Of a stretch of 64,000 nt of DNA, positions 36,398 to 47,948 are shown one piece after another. The notes below the pieces were generated by a model, which did no database searches, was not told where the DNA came from, and saw only the letters and a program-made list of their open reading frames with translations. Location: assembly GCA_006386115.1 (NCBI GenBank), contig VFIW01000066.1, forward strand, positions 62,001 to 126,000, read 5' to 3'. Each line of letters begins with the position of its first letter. The stretch's first letter is position 1. The translations under genes were made by a program, and so were the position numbers. Source of the stretch: Globisporangium splendens (Eukaryota > Oomycota > Peronosporomycetes > Pythiales > Pythiaceae).

Positions 36398-38557
36398 GCG
36401 ACGGAGCAGCTCCGCAAAGGATCTCGTTCTACCTTTTTGCTGCTGGCAGGAGGTACAACCCCAACAATGTTATGAAACCCAAGTTGACGAAGCTTACCAC
36501 AGAACCCAACCCAGCGCATATACCATAAAAATCAAATAGTAGTAGTACGATAGAGACTGGCAATAGAGAAAGATAGAAGACGATAGCATACCCAGACGAT
36601 ACACAGCGCTGCGTCGTACAATAGAATTAGAAAATACACGCATCTAGCATTGAGTTACTCCATTTTCGCGAGTTGGCAATTTCACACACACACACATGCA
36701 GAAATTTGTTGCTCTTTTTACCATTGTAGGATAGATTTCTGCAGAACACATCATTTGCGGATCAGATGGATCCGGTCAACTGGACGCGATCTTGTGGCGT
36801 CAGAAGAGGAGACCAGTCCGGGCTGCTGCAGTCACGCTGGCGCGTAATGAACGAAAAACTGCAATGGATGATCTCGAAATGGGCAGCACTCGCCAGACGT
36901 CAGCGAATCGGCAGAAAGATCGCATCTGAGCAGGGCAGACGCGGTGAAGTGTCGCGGAGAAATCAAGATCGCGGCTGCTGCATGAGATTCTCTGAAGTAA
37001 GAGATAGTAAGAGGTTTCAGTTGTGGCTCCACTCCATTGCATCGAGCTGCATTATTAGAGCTCGCGTTTCATGTGCAATTGCTGCAAGAGGCTCTTCAGC
37101 TTTGAAGTGTCTGAGTGATTTGCTCTGCCGGCAACTAAAGGAGCCCATTGTGTCAACTGACTCCCATTAAAGGTGCTGATTCAGAGTGACTGGCGCCAGC
37201 CTAACAGCACGAGTGCGAGAGAGTCAACTTGCACAGGCATCTTTTTCGCAGCACATGCGCAACTTTGCAGTCGTCATATCCTAGTGCGGATCACGTCATC
37301 GCGATCTTTTCAAGTGCTTGGATTGGCTTTCAACCTGCCCATGTCAGAAAAATGGAGCACGAGAAGACATCCGTTGCTTGTTCGTTTGTCTTGCGTCTCG
37401 CTGTCTCCATCAGACTTGGCCTTCCGTGTAGCTCGACCTCGAGGCTATTCCTGCATTTTCACGTGCGTCATTAGCCTTCTCGCCTCCATACCTAACGCGA
37501 ACTGCTGGCGTGTAGGGCTCAACGAAACACCTAAAAACCAGACGATCTTAACGCTATTGCCGCAAGCAGCACGTGAACTGTGCTGCCTTCTTCTCGTCTC
37601 GTCTCGCACGTTTTCTAAAGCACCGACTCAGTGGATGGCGATATGCGCGAGACCGCACGAGGTCCACGACCTTTCAAAAGCATCCACTGGCAAAATTGAC
37701 CTTCTCGCACGACACAGAGGTCGCCTCACGTGTTCAGGTCGTGCTCAAGTGACGGGAGTGCTTCGTTCCCTCCCCCATCTCTCAAGTCACCGTCGACTGC
37801 GACGAAACAGGAACTGCCTTGTCCGAAACTGAAGCAAGGCGCGGTGCAGTCGCCCAGTCCCAGACGCAAGAGGAAGCCATATCGCCTCGAAGCTTACTAG
37901 CACCGCAAATGAAGCGCAGATGCAGATGATGAGGCTGTAGGCTGCTTACTAGTCAAATGAGTCAATCCCTTGTCAAATATACGTGAAGACGGTGATGCTG
38001 ATCTCCATTTTGGCAGGGGCTCCGCCAAGTCACAAGCTTTGGGAAAAGATCTGCTGGTTGACGTCATGTTTTTGTCCAGATTTGCCACTTGATTCTGTTT
38101 GGGTTTTTCTGCATGGGGGAAGGGGGTCAGCATTCTCTTCCATAGGTTTTCTTGTACTCCATTCTCTGCGTAACCAATCAATCTCTGCCGCACGCTCATG
38201 TGAGTGTAGGCTGTTTAGTAGGTCACACGCCGCAACTGCAGGTCTCCGAATGCGTTCGATCTTCCTTCCATGTTGTTGTTGCGTGCGTGTGTGTGTGTGT
38301 GTGTTTTCTTTTTCTTTTCGGGGCTGTTTGTGGCCGCCGCTCCTCAAAGCAAGTGATTGGGGCCTGGATCGAACACCGGCCCTGCGTGTGTGCGTGAGTC
38401 AGTTGGCCTATTGTGCGTGCGTGTGCAGTCGACGCACAGGGGGCGCCTCGTGTGTGTGGCATCTGCTGCGTGTGGACGAGCGTCCGTCTCCCAGTTGCGC
38501 AAGATCGCGTCGGGGGTGGACGACCGACTGACTGGACGCTCGACAGAGCGGAGGGCG
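36398..38557. other. Long intergenic region with two unexplained open frames
   Basis: Two plus-strand frames lie end to end: 36766-37170 (134 codons, Arg/Trp-rich) and 37173-37832 (219 codons, not ATG-started). Neither has a recognisable motif. A short TG repeat lies at 38283-38304. The right end carries the promoter of the receptor kinase. I see no RNA gene. Confidence 0.5.
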
Positions 38558-41500
38558 ATGGGGATGGCGACCGAGTGGACGAGCAGTGACAAGCGCAAGA
38601 GGCGGCTAATGCAGACGCCGATGACGACGACGCTGCTGCTGCTGCTGATATTGTGCTGTGGGATGCAGTGGCGCACGAGCCATGCGCTCGTGCAGCAGGT
38701 GCAGCTCATCGCGCGCTGCCTCGAGTGGCGCAACGGCTCGTGCGACTTTACAAAGCTCGAACCCATCGCGCTCGCGACGCTCAACCTCACAGAGCAGACA
38801 CTGTGCCGCGTACGTTGTGATTTTGCTTCTATTGTGTGCATTGTTGCTTGTGTGTTGACGCTTTATGCGTTGGTTATTGGCATCTATAGGCGGATATTGC
38901 GGCAGCAGTGAAGCAGATCGATTGGCAGGATGCCGGCGGCGGCAAGGGCTTTGTCGACAGCTTCCGCGTCAACGGCAGGGAGCTGCTGACGGCGCGCGTG
39001 TACCCGTCGGACGCGTATGTGACGGCCAACTACCCGCACTGCGACGACATGTTCAACATCTTCCCGCCGTTCGGCAACGGCATCATCGGCACCAACGGCC
39101 GCCACTCGATCATGGACGTCGTCACAAGCAACACGCTGTCGGTGGCGCTCGACGTGAGGTGGGAGGGGCCGCACGCGTTCCACCCCGTGTGCTCCATGGG
39201 TGGCGTCTCCTTTGCCGGCTACGCCGAGATCAATGTGTACGTCGAAGCGCAAGACAACACGGGTACGTTGGGTTACGTTTTGTGCTTGTTGTACTTGCGT
39301 TTGTTTGCATGTATATATCATTCTGACGCGTTTGTGGTCCGCTTGTTGCGTTTTACTGCTCGGATCAGCTTGCCCTGGATGGAATGATCGCGAATTGACC
39401 TCGTGCTTTGGCAATGGCGAATGCGCATGCGCTGCGACGGACCTCACGCCGCGATCCTGCACGTGTCTGTAAGTGCTTTATTCATTTTATCTTAAGCTTA
39501 TTGAGCCGATTCGCAGCGCCATGTCTTGCTGAAACCTTTGTTGTTCTTGACTTGTAGACCTGGGTACGCGGGTCCCGACTGCCGAGATTGCTCAAGCACG
39601 TTCTATGGGGAAAACTGCTCGAAACAATGCGATCCGTGCCTGAACGACGGCCACTGCGACTCGGGCGAGTTGGGCTCTGGTAAATGCATTTGTCGCGAGG
39701 GTTTTGACCCAGCGACCCGGTGCGCAACGTGTCTGCCGAATTTCTACGGGGACAAGTGCCAGAAATGCCCCGCGTGCAACTATCCGTTTGGGAACTGCGA
39801 GGACGGTCTCACAGGCAGTGGTCGGTGCTCCTGTGCCGTGGGCTTCGACCACACGAAGAACTGCATGGACTGCATGGACAGCTTCTTCGGCGAGACGTGC
39901 CAGCCCTGTAAAGCCTGCGACGGCGGCACGTGCAACCACGGACTGCACGGCGACGGCGAGTGCGTGTGTCCCGAGGGCTTCTCCCCAGACTCGCGTTGTC
40001 TCGAATGCGCCGCCGGTTTCTACGGCAAGACGTGCACGCAGTGCCGCTCGTGCAACAGCCACGGTCGTTGCAACAACACGACTTCTGGCGACGGCGCGTG
40101 CATCTGCGACGAAGGGTACACGCCCGAGAGCCGCTGCTCGCTCTGCGACGAAGGCTGGGACTTCAACCCGACGACCATGTCGTGCCAGTGCGCGCCGCAG
40201 CATTTCGGCGCCCACTGTCTGTCGTGCCCCATTTGCGCTCCCCATGGTCACTGCAACTCGGGAAAAGATGGCGATGGACGCTGCATCTGCGACGTCGGGT
40301 GGTCCGATTCCAACAATTGCGTCGGGTGCATGAACGGCTACTTTGGTGAGACGTGCGTCGCGTGCCGCCATTGCGGCCACGGTCGCTGCGACGATGGGCT
40401 CCACGGCACGGGGCTCTGCAATTGCCATCGCGGCTGGAGCTCTGCGACCGACTGCTTTGACTGCGAACAGGGCTTTTTCGGCGAAGAGTGCGTTGAGTGT
40501 CCTCAAGATTGCGGCCACGGCAAATGCTCCAGCGGACGCAACGGCACGGGCGAGTGTGTCTGCAATGACGGCTGGAAGCTCGGCAGCAAGGATGCGCTAC
40601 CGTGCACGACGTGTTCAGAGGGGTACATCGGTCCAAAGTGCGAGTTGTGTCCAGGATTTCTAGAGAGCGAGGTCTCGTGCAACGGCCATGGTACGTGCGT
40701 GCTCTCCGACGATCAGGTGGTCTGTAAATGCGACGTGCGGTACAGCGGCAAGGCGTGCGAGATCTACGACTTCCCGTTCATGATGGTGGCTGTGCTTGGG
40801 AGCATCGCGCTTTCGACGCTGGGGCTGTGCATGTGCACGATGCGAAAGCTAGCGAGGCAACCGCGACATTACGGCAATGGAGGTGGCGGTGCTGGCGGTG
40901 GGTTCCTGAACCGCGGCAGCAGCGGCTTCTCGCGTTCCGAGTACATGGAGATCTCGGGTATGTCGGATCTGGAGCATTTCGTGTCAAACGACTCGAGAGA
41001 TTGGCTCATTCCGTTCGAGTCGCTCACGCTGCAGTGCGAGGTCGGCAACGGCACGTCTGGCCAAGTGTTCCGCAGTCTCTTCCACAGCGGTGGCGGGAGC
41101 TCCGTGGTCGCCGTGAAGCGGTTGTATAGCCCCGTGACGGGTCAGGAGTACTTTCAGAGCTTTTTCCGGCGCGAGGTCGGCATCCTGAGTCGCCTGCACC
41201 ACCCGAATGTCGTGCGGTTCTACGGCGTGAGCTACTACAACCGCGTGCTGTACATCGTGACGGATTTCTGTCCGAACTCGCTCAACAATCTAATCGAGAA
41301 CCCGGTGGTGAAGGGCCCACTGGAGCAGAGCTTCTTCCTCAAGATCATCAACCAGATCGTGAGCGGCATGGGCTTCCTGCACAGCCGCAACGTCGTGCAC
41401 CGCGATCTGAAACCTGCGAACGTGCTCATATCGGAGACCAACGACGTCAACATCTGCGACTTTGGGCTCTCGCGGCTCATTGATCCCGACATGACCTCGA

Positions 41501-42277
41501 TGACAGCCGAGGTATATGTGGAACATTGCTTGTATGTGCTGGCATACCTTACCATACTCATGTTGCTTTGTGTGTGTGTTGTTCAATGCTATAGGTTGGA
41601 ACGCCAAGCTACATGGCGCCGGAGATGGCGACGATGGGCGGCATCCAGTGCTCCACCAAGGGCGACGTGTACTCGTTCGGCATCTTGTTGTACTCGACAT
41701 GGTCGCGCAGCAAGCCGTACGGGGACCAAGGCATGAACCCGTTCCAACTGGTGAGAACGTTGCTGTCCTACCTCATGGAGATATTGTGCATGGAGACTGA
41801 CGCTTGTATTTGTTTCTCTGGTAGATGACTGCAGTGGTGAATGGCCTGCGTCCTGTGATACCAATCAATTGTCCGCCGGGGCTCGCGCGGTTGATGCGCG
41901 CGTGCTGGGACGCGAATCCGGACCTGCGACCGTCGTTCCCCGAGGTGAATCTGCTGCTGAAGGACCCGTACCTGCTCTCGATGATCGACGACGAGGACTA
42001 TTCGTACTCGACGCCGCCGCCCGACAGGAGTGCATACCTGACATCGCGGTCGTCGTCATCTCCGCCCGAGCGGCGCTCAAGTCGCGACGAGATGCTCTTT
42101 GCGCCAAATTCGCAGCGCAACATGAACTACGGAACGTACTACGACGACGCAATAGGAGGCGGAAGCGCTGCGACTGCGGAGGAAGGAGAGCAAGAGACTG
42201 ATGCGCTGCTGGGCAGTGGCGCTGACGTCAGCGATGATGATGACAGTGCGTTGGCACATGCTTCGTCCCCCAGATGA
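38558..42277 (+). CDS. Receptor-like TKL protein kinase with EGF-repeat ectodomain
   Basis: Six exons, phases consistent: 38558-38809, 38890-39262, 39369-39468, 39558-41511, 41595-41750 and 41825-42277; about 1,095 aa. A signal peptide or anchor ([12 protein letters not shown]) starts near residue 24. An unrecognised extracellular domain (about 84-210) precedes eight to nine Cys-rich EGF/laminin-type repeats with the pattern C..C..GHC.SG..G.G.C.C..GF. One membrane span follows ([19 protein letters not shown]). The cytoplasmic kinase domain keeps all key residues: glycine loop [14 protein letters not shown] lysine, [15 protein letters not shown], and GTPSYMAPE split by intron 4. The tail is Ser/Asp-rich. 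It would phosphorylate Ser/Thr in response to an extracellular ligand; the ligand is unknown. It converges on TAF11. Confidence 0.9.
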
Positions 42278-42411
42278 TGATAGATTTGTTTTTTTGGAAT
42301 ATGGTGGTTGTGCATGTGGTTGGTCTCTCTTTTGGCTGGAAGAAAACGAATACAATATGATAATAGAATAGGAGCTTTTTTGTTTTGCTTTGGCACTTTG
42401 ATGACGCTGCT

Positions 42412-43451
42412 TTATCGGAACAGACGACGCAGGTTGCGCCCGCGCGCAAGCGGTCGTCGCGCATAGTACTTGCGGTGCGCCTCGCGGAGATGCCGCGGTC
42501 GAATCGGTCCCGTTTCTCCGTGCTTGTCCATTATCCGACGCGCTGTATTCACACGGATGCACGATACAATTAAACCAGCAGGTCATCGTAATAATGCCAA
42601 GTGTATCTAAAACAGCACCGTACCTTCTGCGGTGAGCTCACCGACAAACACTTTGGTCATGCCGGCCATGACGATCGCCATCACGTTGTTCACACTCGGC
42701 ACTTTCTTGTCCGCGGCCGAGCATTCCTGGATCACCTTGGCCATGCACTATTCGAACATAAAATCAGTCGGTAAGTGCACACCAGTCAGAATATATCATC
42801 AACAAACTCAGTGTTTCCACGTACGCGTTTGATTGCGCCGCGTTCGAAATGCGCGCGCCGAAACTGCTCGTGGCGCCGGGCTTCCTGGTCCGGAAGGCTG
42901 CGGATCATGCGCAGCATGGACGCGCTGTCCGAGAGCTCGATCTTGTTGAGCGCCGCAGCCTGCTGCTGCTGCTGCTTCTCTTCGTCGTCTTCCATACCCT
43001 CGTCCTCGTCTTCAAACTCGTCGATGTCTTCGTCCTCGTCTTCTTCAGCGGTGCTTTCGCGCTCGTCGTCGCCTTCCTCCTCTTCGTCATCGTTGTTGTT
43101 CCCGTGGACTGTCGAGACGTCGGAAATGCGCACCTTCTTCTTCACGCGCTTGGTAGCAGTTTCCCCTGCACTGCCAGCAGCGCTTGCAGCACTACCACCA
43201 GCAGCAGTAGATCTCTTGCTGTCTTTGTCAAGCAACTCTTCCTCGGTGAGCTCCATGTCCTCGTCGTCGTCTTCCTCCGTCATGATCTCCTCCTCCTCTT
43301 CGTCGTCCTCCTCGAGATCGTCGGCGTCGTCGTCCTCGTCCTCGTCACCCTTGGTGTCCGCGCTCTCCTGCGTGCTCATGGCGTCCACGCTCGCGCTGTC
43401 CTCGTCCTCCTCGTCGCTCGCCAGCGGCCGCTTCTTCTCCGCGAGCTCCAT
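42412..43451 (-). CDS. TAF11: TFIID subunit TAF11
   Basis: TAF11 pairs with TAF13 through a histone fold within TFIID during RNA polymerase II initiation. Exons on the minus strand are 43451-42825, 42747-42624 and 42542-42412, giving about 293 aa. The first about 160 residues are extremely acidic Asp/Glu runs with a basic KRVKKKVR island and a Q5 run. The family domain follows: REAHRKYYARR near the end, preceded by the FRRAHFERGAIKR helix, VPSVNNVMAIVMAGMTK, and VFVGELTAEARRI. The stop is TAA at 42412. Introns are 81 and 77 nt. It converges with the receptor kinase gene, with 134 bp between stops, so the 3' UTRs probably overlap. Confidence 0.9.
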
Positions 43452-45500
43452 GTTTGTTTCCCTTGTTGTGTGTCATGTGCAGCATTGCAGGATGATCGTC
43501 ATTTAAGGTGGCTCACACTGTTTATAAATAACGTGGACCACATAATACTAGAAAATAATGATTCTCGGGTCGGATGGCGGTCGGATTCATTCCCCTACCT
43601 CCGACCAAGCTGCGTGTGTCCGTCATGCGCCGACTTGGGGTGGCGACGACCTCTTTGGCAAAGAGACCAACGTTGGTTGTCTATCAGCAGTGATTGACAA
43701 CACGCCTGCCCTCGTTGTGCCACAACAGCCTTTGCATGCTAGGTCTAGTACGTCCGTTTGCTCTTTAAACTGCGATTGCATACAGCTTTTTGTGTGCTTG
43801 TTCGCTTACACTTGTGCGTGAAACGCAACATTCAATATGAGAAGGAGCGTATGTGTTTTGATGGGTTGCACCTCTCCTTCGTTCAGGACACTCTGCTCAT
43901 CTCACAGGACCACTCGCTACACGCAGCGAGATCACTGGGTCGAACCCCCGTCGCGACCGACCAGGTCCTTCGCAGGGTCCAAACACATAGGAGTTTGTAT
44001 CCTCGAGCCCTGCCGTTCTCGGCGGATGGCGCAACGATTGGCTGGAACATGCGCGATCACAAACCACTGAAAAAGGCGACGATTTAGCGCCGCTTTTACG
44101 TACGATACAGATGCGGATTGGTGCTAAAACGCGCTCTCAGCTGTCGCGAACTTGAGGGCTTGCATGCATCTTTTCACTTTGTTTTTCGCTGTGTCTGCTT
44201 GCGTGGACAGCATTTCGTGGGAGTAAATTATGGATACGATGAGGAGGGCTCTGCCATCTGAGCCGAGCAACGAGCAAAGCGGATGTGAGTATCAAATAGA
44301 CGCTATGTTTGGTTGCGCATTTTTGTTTCACGACCGATAATATTGTTTGGTGAGTGACATTCATTCATGCGCACTTTGCTGAGACAGCTGCTTGCCGTCA
44401 GCTACAATTCATAATTCGCGGTAATCAGCACATGCAAACTCCAAGTGTAATTTGTCAACTGTGTGGATTTGGGAGCGACAGGGCACATTTTCATCGGCAG
44501 CCTATTTCCGTAGCTGGTTGGTTGGTTTTCTTCCCAAGCGAGAAAGGGTTGGTTGGTGGCCTCTTTTCTTTGCGGGTGTTGACTTGCAGTTTGTATACTG
44601 ACAAGAGGAAAGAAGCGAGGGGACACTGCAAGAATGCAACCGAGGGGTAGGGTCTCTGCTTTTATCTTCAAAATGCTATACTTCTCTCTTTTCACTGTCT
44701 TGTTCTGTTTTGTATCGACAAACTGGAAAAAGGGGTTGTATTGTGGGGAGAGTTCCGACCGACCGCTGGTCGTCGTCGTGCGCGAGAACAACTCGCGAAT
44801 TGTATGTCGAAACCTGAGGGTGCATGTGCGCGAAATGACCGCTTGAGGTGGGCAAACACTCGCGCGTCTAAAGGGGCTGGTGGCTGTCGTCAGCTCTCCA
44901 TCTTTGTTCTTGCGTTGCGCCCGCCACTCCACGCCGCCAGAGCGCTTTACGCATTACCAGCAGCTACGAGAACGTTCTTCCTAGTAAGTGAGTGCATCTA
45001 TTGCCCCTCTCTGTCGATATGGACGCCTTGAGGGAACCGCAGTTGTGTATTTGTGCATACGTGTATATGGATGCTTGCGTTGATGTTGAAGCGAATGGGA
45101 TGGATGTTTGGCTGCACACGTCGGTGGAGTGGGGGGAGGGGAGGGGAGGGAGGGAGGGCACTTGAGTGTGTGGTATCGTTCATGCGTATCTGTCTGCATA
45201 TGTGTGTGTGCGATTCAATAGGTGTAGTAGTGTGATTATGATGCTTGTGTATGTATGCTGCTGCTGTGTCTGCGCTCGAGTTGTTGTCCCTGCCTGCCTG
45301 CTTTTGTTTCTCCCCTCGCCGCTGGTTCATCGTATTGAGGGCGTTCTGCTTGTGTGTTGTTTCTCTTGTTTGCCATTCCCGACCGACGTGTGCAGCCGTG
45401 TGGCGTCGACTGCTCCCCGTTGACGACGACGGCCACTGCCACCAACCTCAACCCACTCAACACACCATCCCGAAAAGAGACTCAACGTCTATTTGCGTGC
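43452..45500. other. Long intergenic region
   Basis: Two kb between the TAF11 start and the 45501 gene. It includes short open frames with no domain evidence. A G-run tract at 45129-45158 is described separately. A T-arm-like GGGTCGAACCC at 43938 was checked and does not fold into a tRNA. Promoters for both flanking genes should lie here. Confidence 0.5.
45129..45158 (+). promoter_or_regulatory. G-run tract with G-quadruplex potential
   Basis: At least five consecutive runs of three or more G separated by single A residues lie 340-370 bp upstream of the 45501 start codon. Such tracts can fold as quadruplexes in DNA or in a 5' UTR. A function here is not shown. Confidence 0.4.
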
Positions 45501-47635
45501 ATGTCTTTCTCTGCAGGACCCCAGCTCGCGTCTGTCGCCAGTGCCAGCGGTCCATTATCTCAGAACGATCCGAGCGGCAGCAGCGACCACAGCTCGACTG
45601 CCAATTCGCGCTCCAGCACAGTCTCGCCGCCTTCCATTGACCAGAACCAGCAAAGCCAACAGGTTCCCCCTCGGCCGCTTCAGCAGCAACTTCAAGTACA
45701 ACAAACCAGCCCGAGTCACCCGTACCGCAACATCTTAACCCACCAGGAGCGCAAGAAGCTCCGCATGCCGAAGCGCAAAGCCGACGCGTGGCCCGCGAGC
45801 ATCCTCGGCGACCCGGACGTGCTCAGTCTGGACGACGAGGGCCGCTTCGTGCTCTGCAAGGTATGCCACGTCCACTATGCCGTCCATGGCGGCAAGAAAC
45901 CCAAGCCCGTGATCATGAACTCGAGCTTCCGCACGCGCGCGTGGGACGTCCACAAGGAGCGCACGAACTCACACCGCATGCAGAAGAAACAAGGTCATCT
46001 CTACCGCAATCATGACGTCAGTCAACGACAACTCCAGCAGCAGCAACACAGTGGTGGCGACCGCGGCAACAACGACGAAGACGACGAGCAGAAGGACGAG
46101 GAATGCAAACCGTCTGTTGCGCTGGACGCGAAGCAGAAAACGTCACAGTCTCAGCAAGGAGGGTCACTGAAACTATCGCCACCACCAAGCATCCAGATAT
46201 CTTCTAATAACAGCAACGTGCAACCGTCGTCAGCGAATATGGAAGACCGTCGGCCTCCACAGCAACAGCAGCAGCGGTTCGCGTCCTCGTCTGCGAGTGC
46301 AGCGCAGGCAGCGATGGACTACAGTCCACTAGGACGTCCGTCGTCCGAGTTTATGAGTCCACCGCCGCCGCTGCAATCGCCACGAAGACGTGTGCTGCGA
46401 CCCAATGCGCCGCCGCTTTCGTCGTCACCGCACCACCAGTGGGGGCAATCAGCGGACTCTCATGATTCCCACCGACGAATCCATTCGTCGCATGCGTACA
46501 TGAACGCCGCATCAGCAGGGCCACCACCGCAGGCATCGTCCTCAGCAATGTCAGGAGGAGGAGCGCATGGGAAGAAATCCATGAGCAGCACTTCGGAACA
46601 GGTTCGTACAATCGTGTGTTGCGAATAATATCTCCATCCTCGTTGAGGTGGCGTGATTGATGTTGTGTTTTGCGTTTTGTATCCATAGCGAGACGGTATG
46701 ATGCGCTGGCGAAACATGCACGAGGATGTGAGTCGCGCGCTCGGCAGTTCGATCCCGTCGAAGCGACCGGCGTCGGACCAGTACGCGAACGGCGACCTGC
46801 GGATATCAAGCGGGAACACGATGATGCTCGGCGAGACTGAAGATTTCGGCGGTAGCAATGAAAAAGTCGCGAAAAAGCTCAAGTCACTCGACGAAGAGTA
46901 CGACGCGAAGACGCTCAAGCGGCCCGAGATCCACTTTGACCGACGCAGCGCCAGCTACAAGCAGTACTGGGGCACGCTCCGCGACGTGTACACGGCGTCC
47001 AACCACCACCACAACAGCAATAAGCCGCTGCCGTCTCTGCGTCGCAACAACAGTAGCAGCAGCCACAGACATCACCAGAGCAATGCCAATGCCAGCAACA
47101 ACACCAACTGCAATAATATGAGCAGCAACAACAATGCAAGTGTCAACAGCTACCTCCAGACCAAGGACTCAATCGACATCGGTGAAGCCACGACGCCCGA
47201 TGATACAGGTATAGTCTGCAACTATTGCTTGGACCCTTCCTGGCCACACGTTTGTAGCTGTTGACATGCACACACGAACCAATAACATATTTAGATTTGT
47301 GTTACGTACCCTCAGGCTCGAGCGAGGATTCTATGAAGACCGTGGTCGTGCACGACCAGGCGCTCGTGAACGCGATCGACCGACTCACGGGCATCATGTC
47401 CAAGCAATTGTCGGACCGGTACGGCGGCGAGAGTAATAGTAGCAGCAATAGCAGCGCGACGGTGGCGGCGCTCACGCACCTCACGACTGCTGTGACGGAG
47501 CTGCGCGTGCAGCAGGACCATGCGCTCGGCCGCATCATTGAGCTGCAGGAGCAGCGGCTCCAGGTCATGGAGGCGATTTTGCAGTACAAGCTCCGCAAGG
47601 AATCCGTGCGGAATCAAGGCAATGGCGCGTCTTGA
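45501..47635 (+). CDS. Cys/His zinc-finger (BED/C2H2-like) putative DNA-binding protein
   Basis: Exons are 45501-46601, 46689-47208 and 47316-47635, giving about 646 aa. The start MSFSAGPQL was chosen as the last ATG before the clearly biased Ser/Gln-rich coding sequence. An upstream in-frame ATG at 45354 exists, but a TGCAG acceptor-like site near 45395 suggests a 5' UTR intron. Residues about 110-160 form a finger of the form C-x2-C...W-x2-H-x6-H (LCKVCHVHYAVHGG, then AWDVHKERTNSHR), a BED-like arrangement. The rest is low-complexity Gln/Ser/His/Asn. The C-terminus is a helical coiled coil (LRVQQDHALGRIIELQEQRL) that may dimerise. A transcription-factor role is inferred from finger plus coiled coil. 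Confidence 0.6.
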
Positions 47636-47948
47636 GCTGCCAGTATCTAAAGCCACGCGCACATATGTGTGCCCAATTTTTCAGAGAAGAAGAAGGAGAG
47701 AAAAGAAAGGAAGCCAGGAAGCAGCAGTCGTTGCTTCTTTTCATTTGTTCATACTAACTTATAGCGCACTTGAAATCGCAAGAATTTGCGTTCGTATTAA
47801 TAATGAAAGTGAAACTCAATCGGTTCTCTTCAGTCTGTCTGATTGAATTTTTACTCTCTTTGTGACAGTTTGGTAACCAATTATGACAGGTATTAATTTG
47901 GACAGAAGGAAGTGTGCACAAAAGATCTAGAAGGGATAGATTGCTCAC
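47636..47948. other. Tandem intergenic region
   Basis: The 313 bp between two same-strand genes are A/T-rich, consistent with a 3' UTR plus a short promoter. Nothing else is seen. Confidence 0.7.

Noticed and set aside
39592..40518. 308-codon minus-strand frame opposite the EGF array
   Set aside because: It mirrors the Cys/Gly codons of the plus-strand EGF repeats and has an artificial Ala/Val/Arg composition.
42775..43697. Plus-strand Ser-rich and Leu/Val-rich open frames opposite TAF11
   Set aside because: They are antisense shadows of the acidic, low-complexity TAF11 coding sequence, which is confirmed by its histone-fold domain.
43900..43985. Possible tRNA around a GGGTCGAACCC motif
   Set aside because: No matching acceptor, D and anticodon stems could be formed on either strand.
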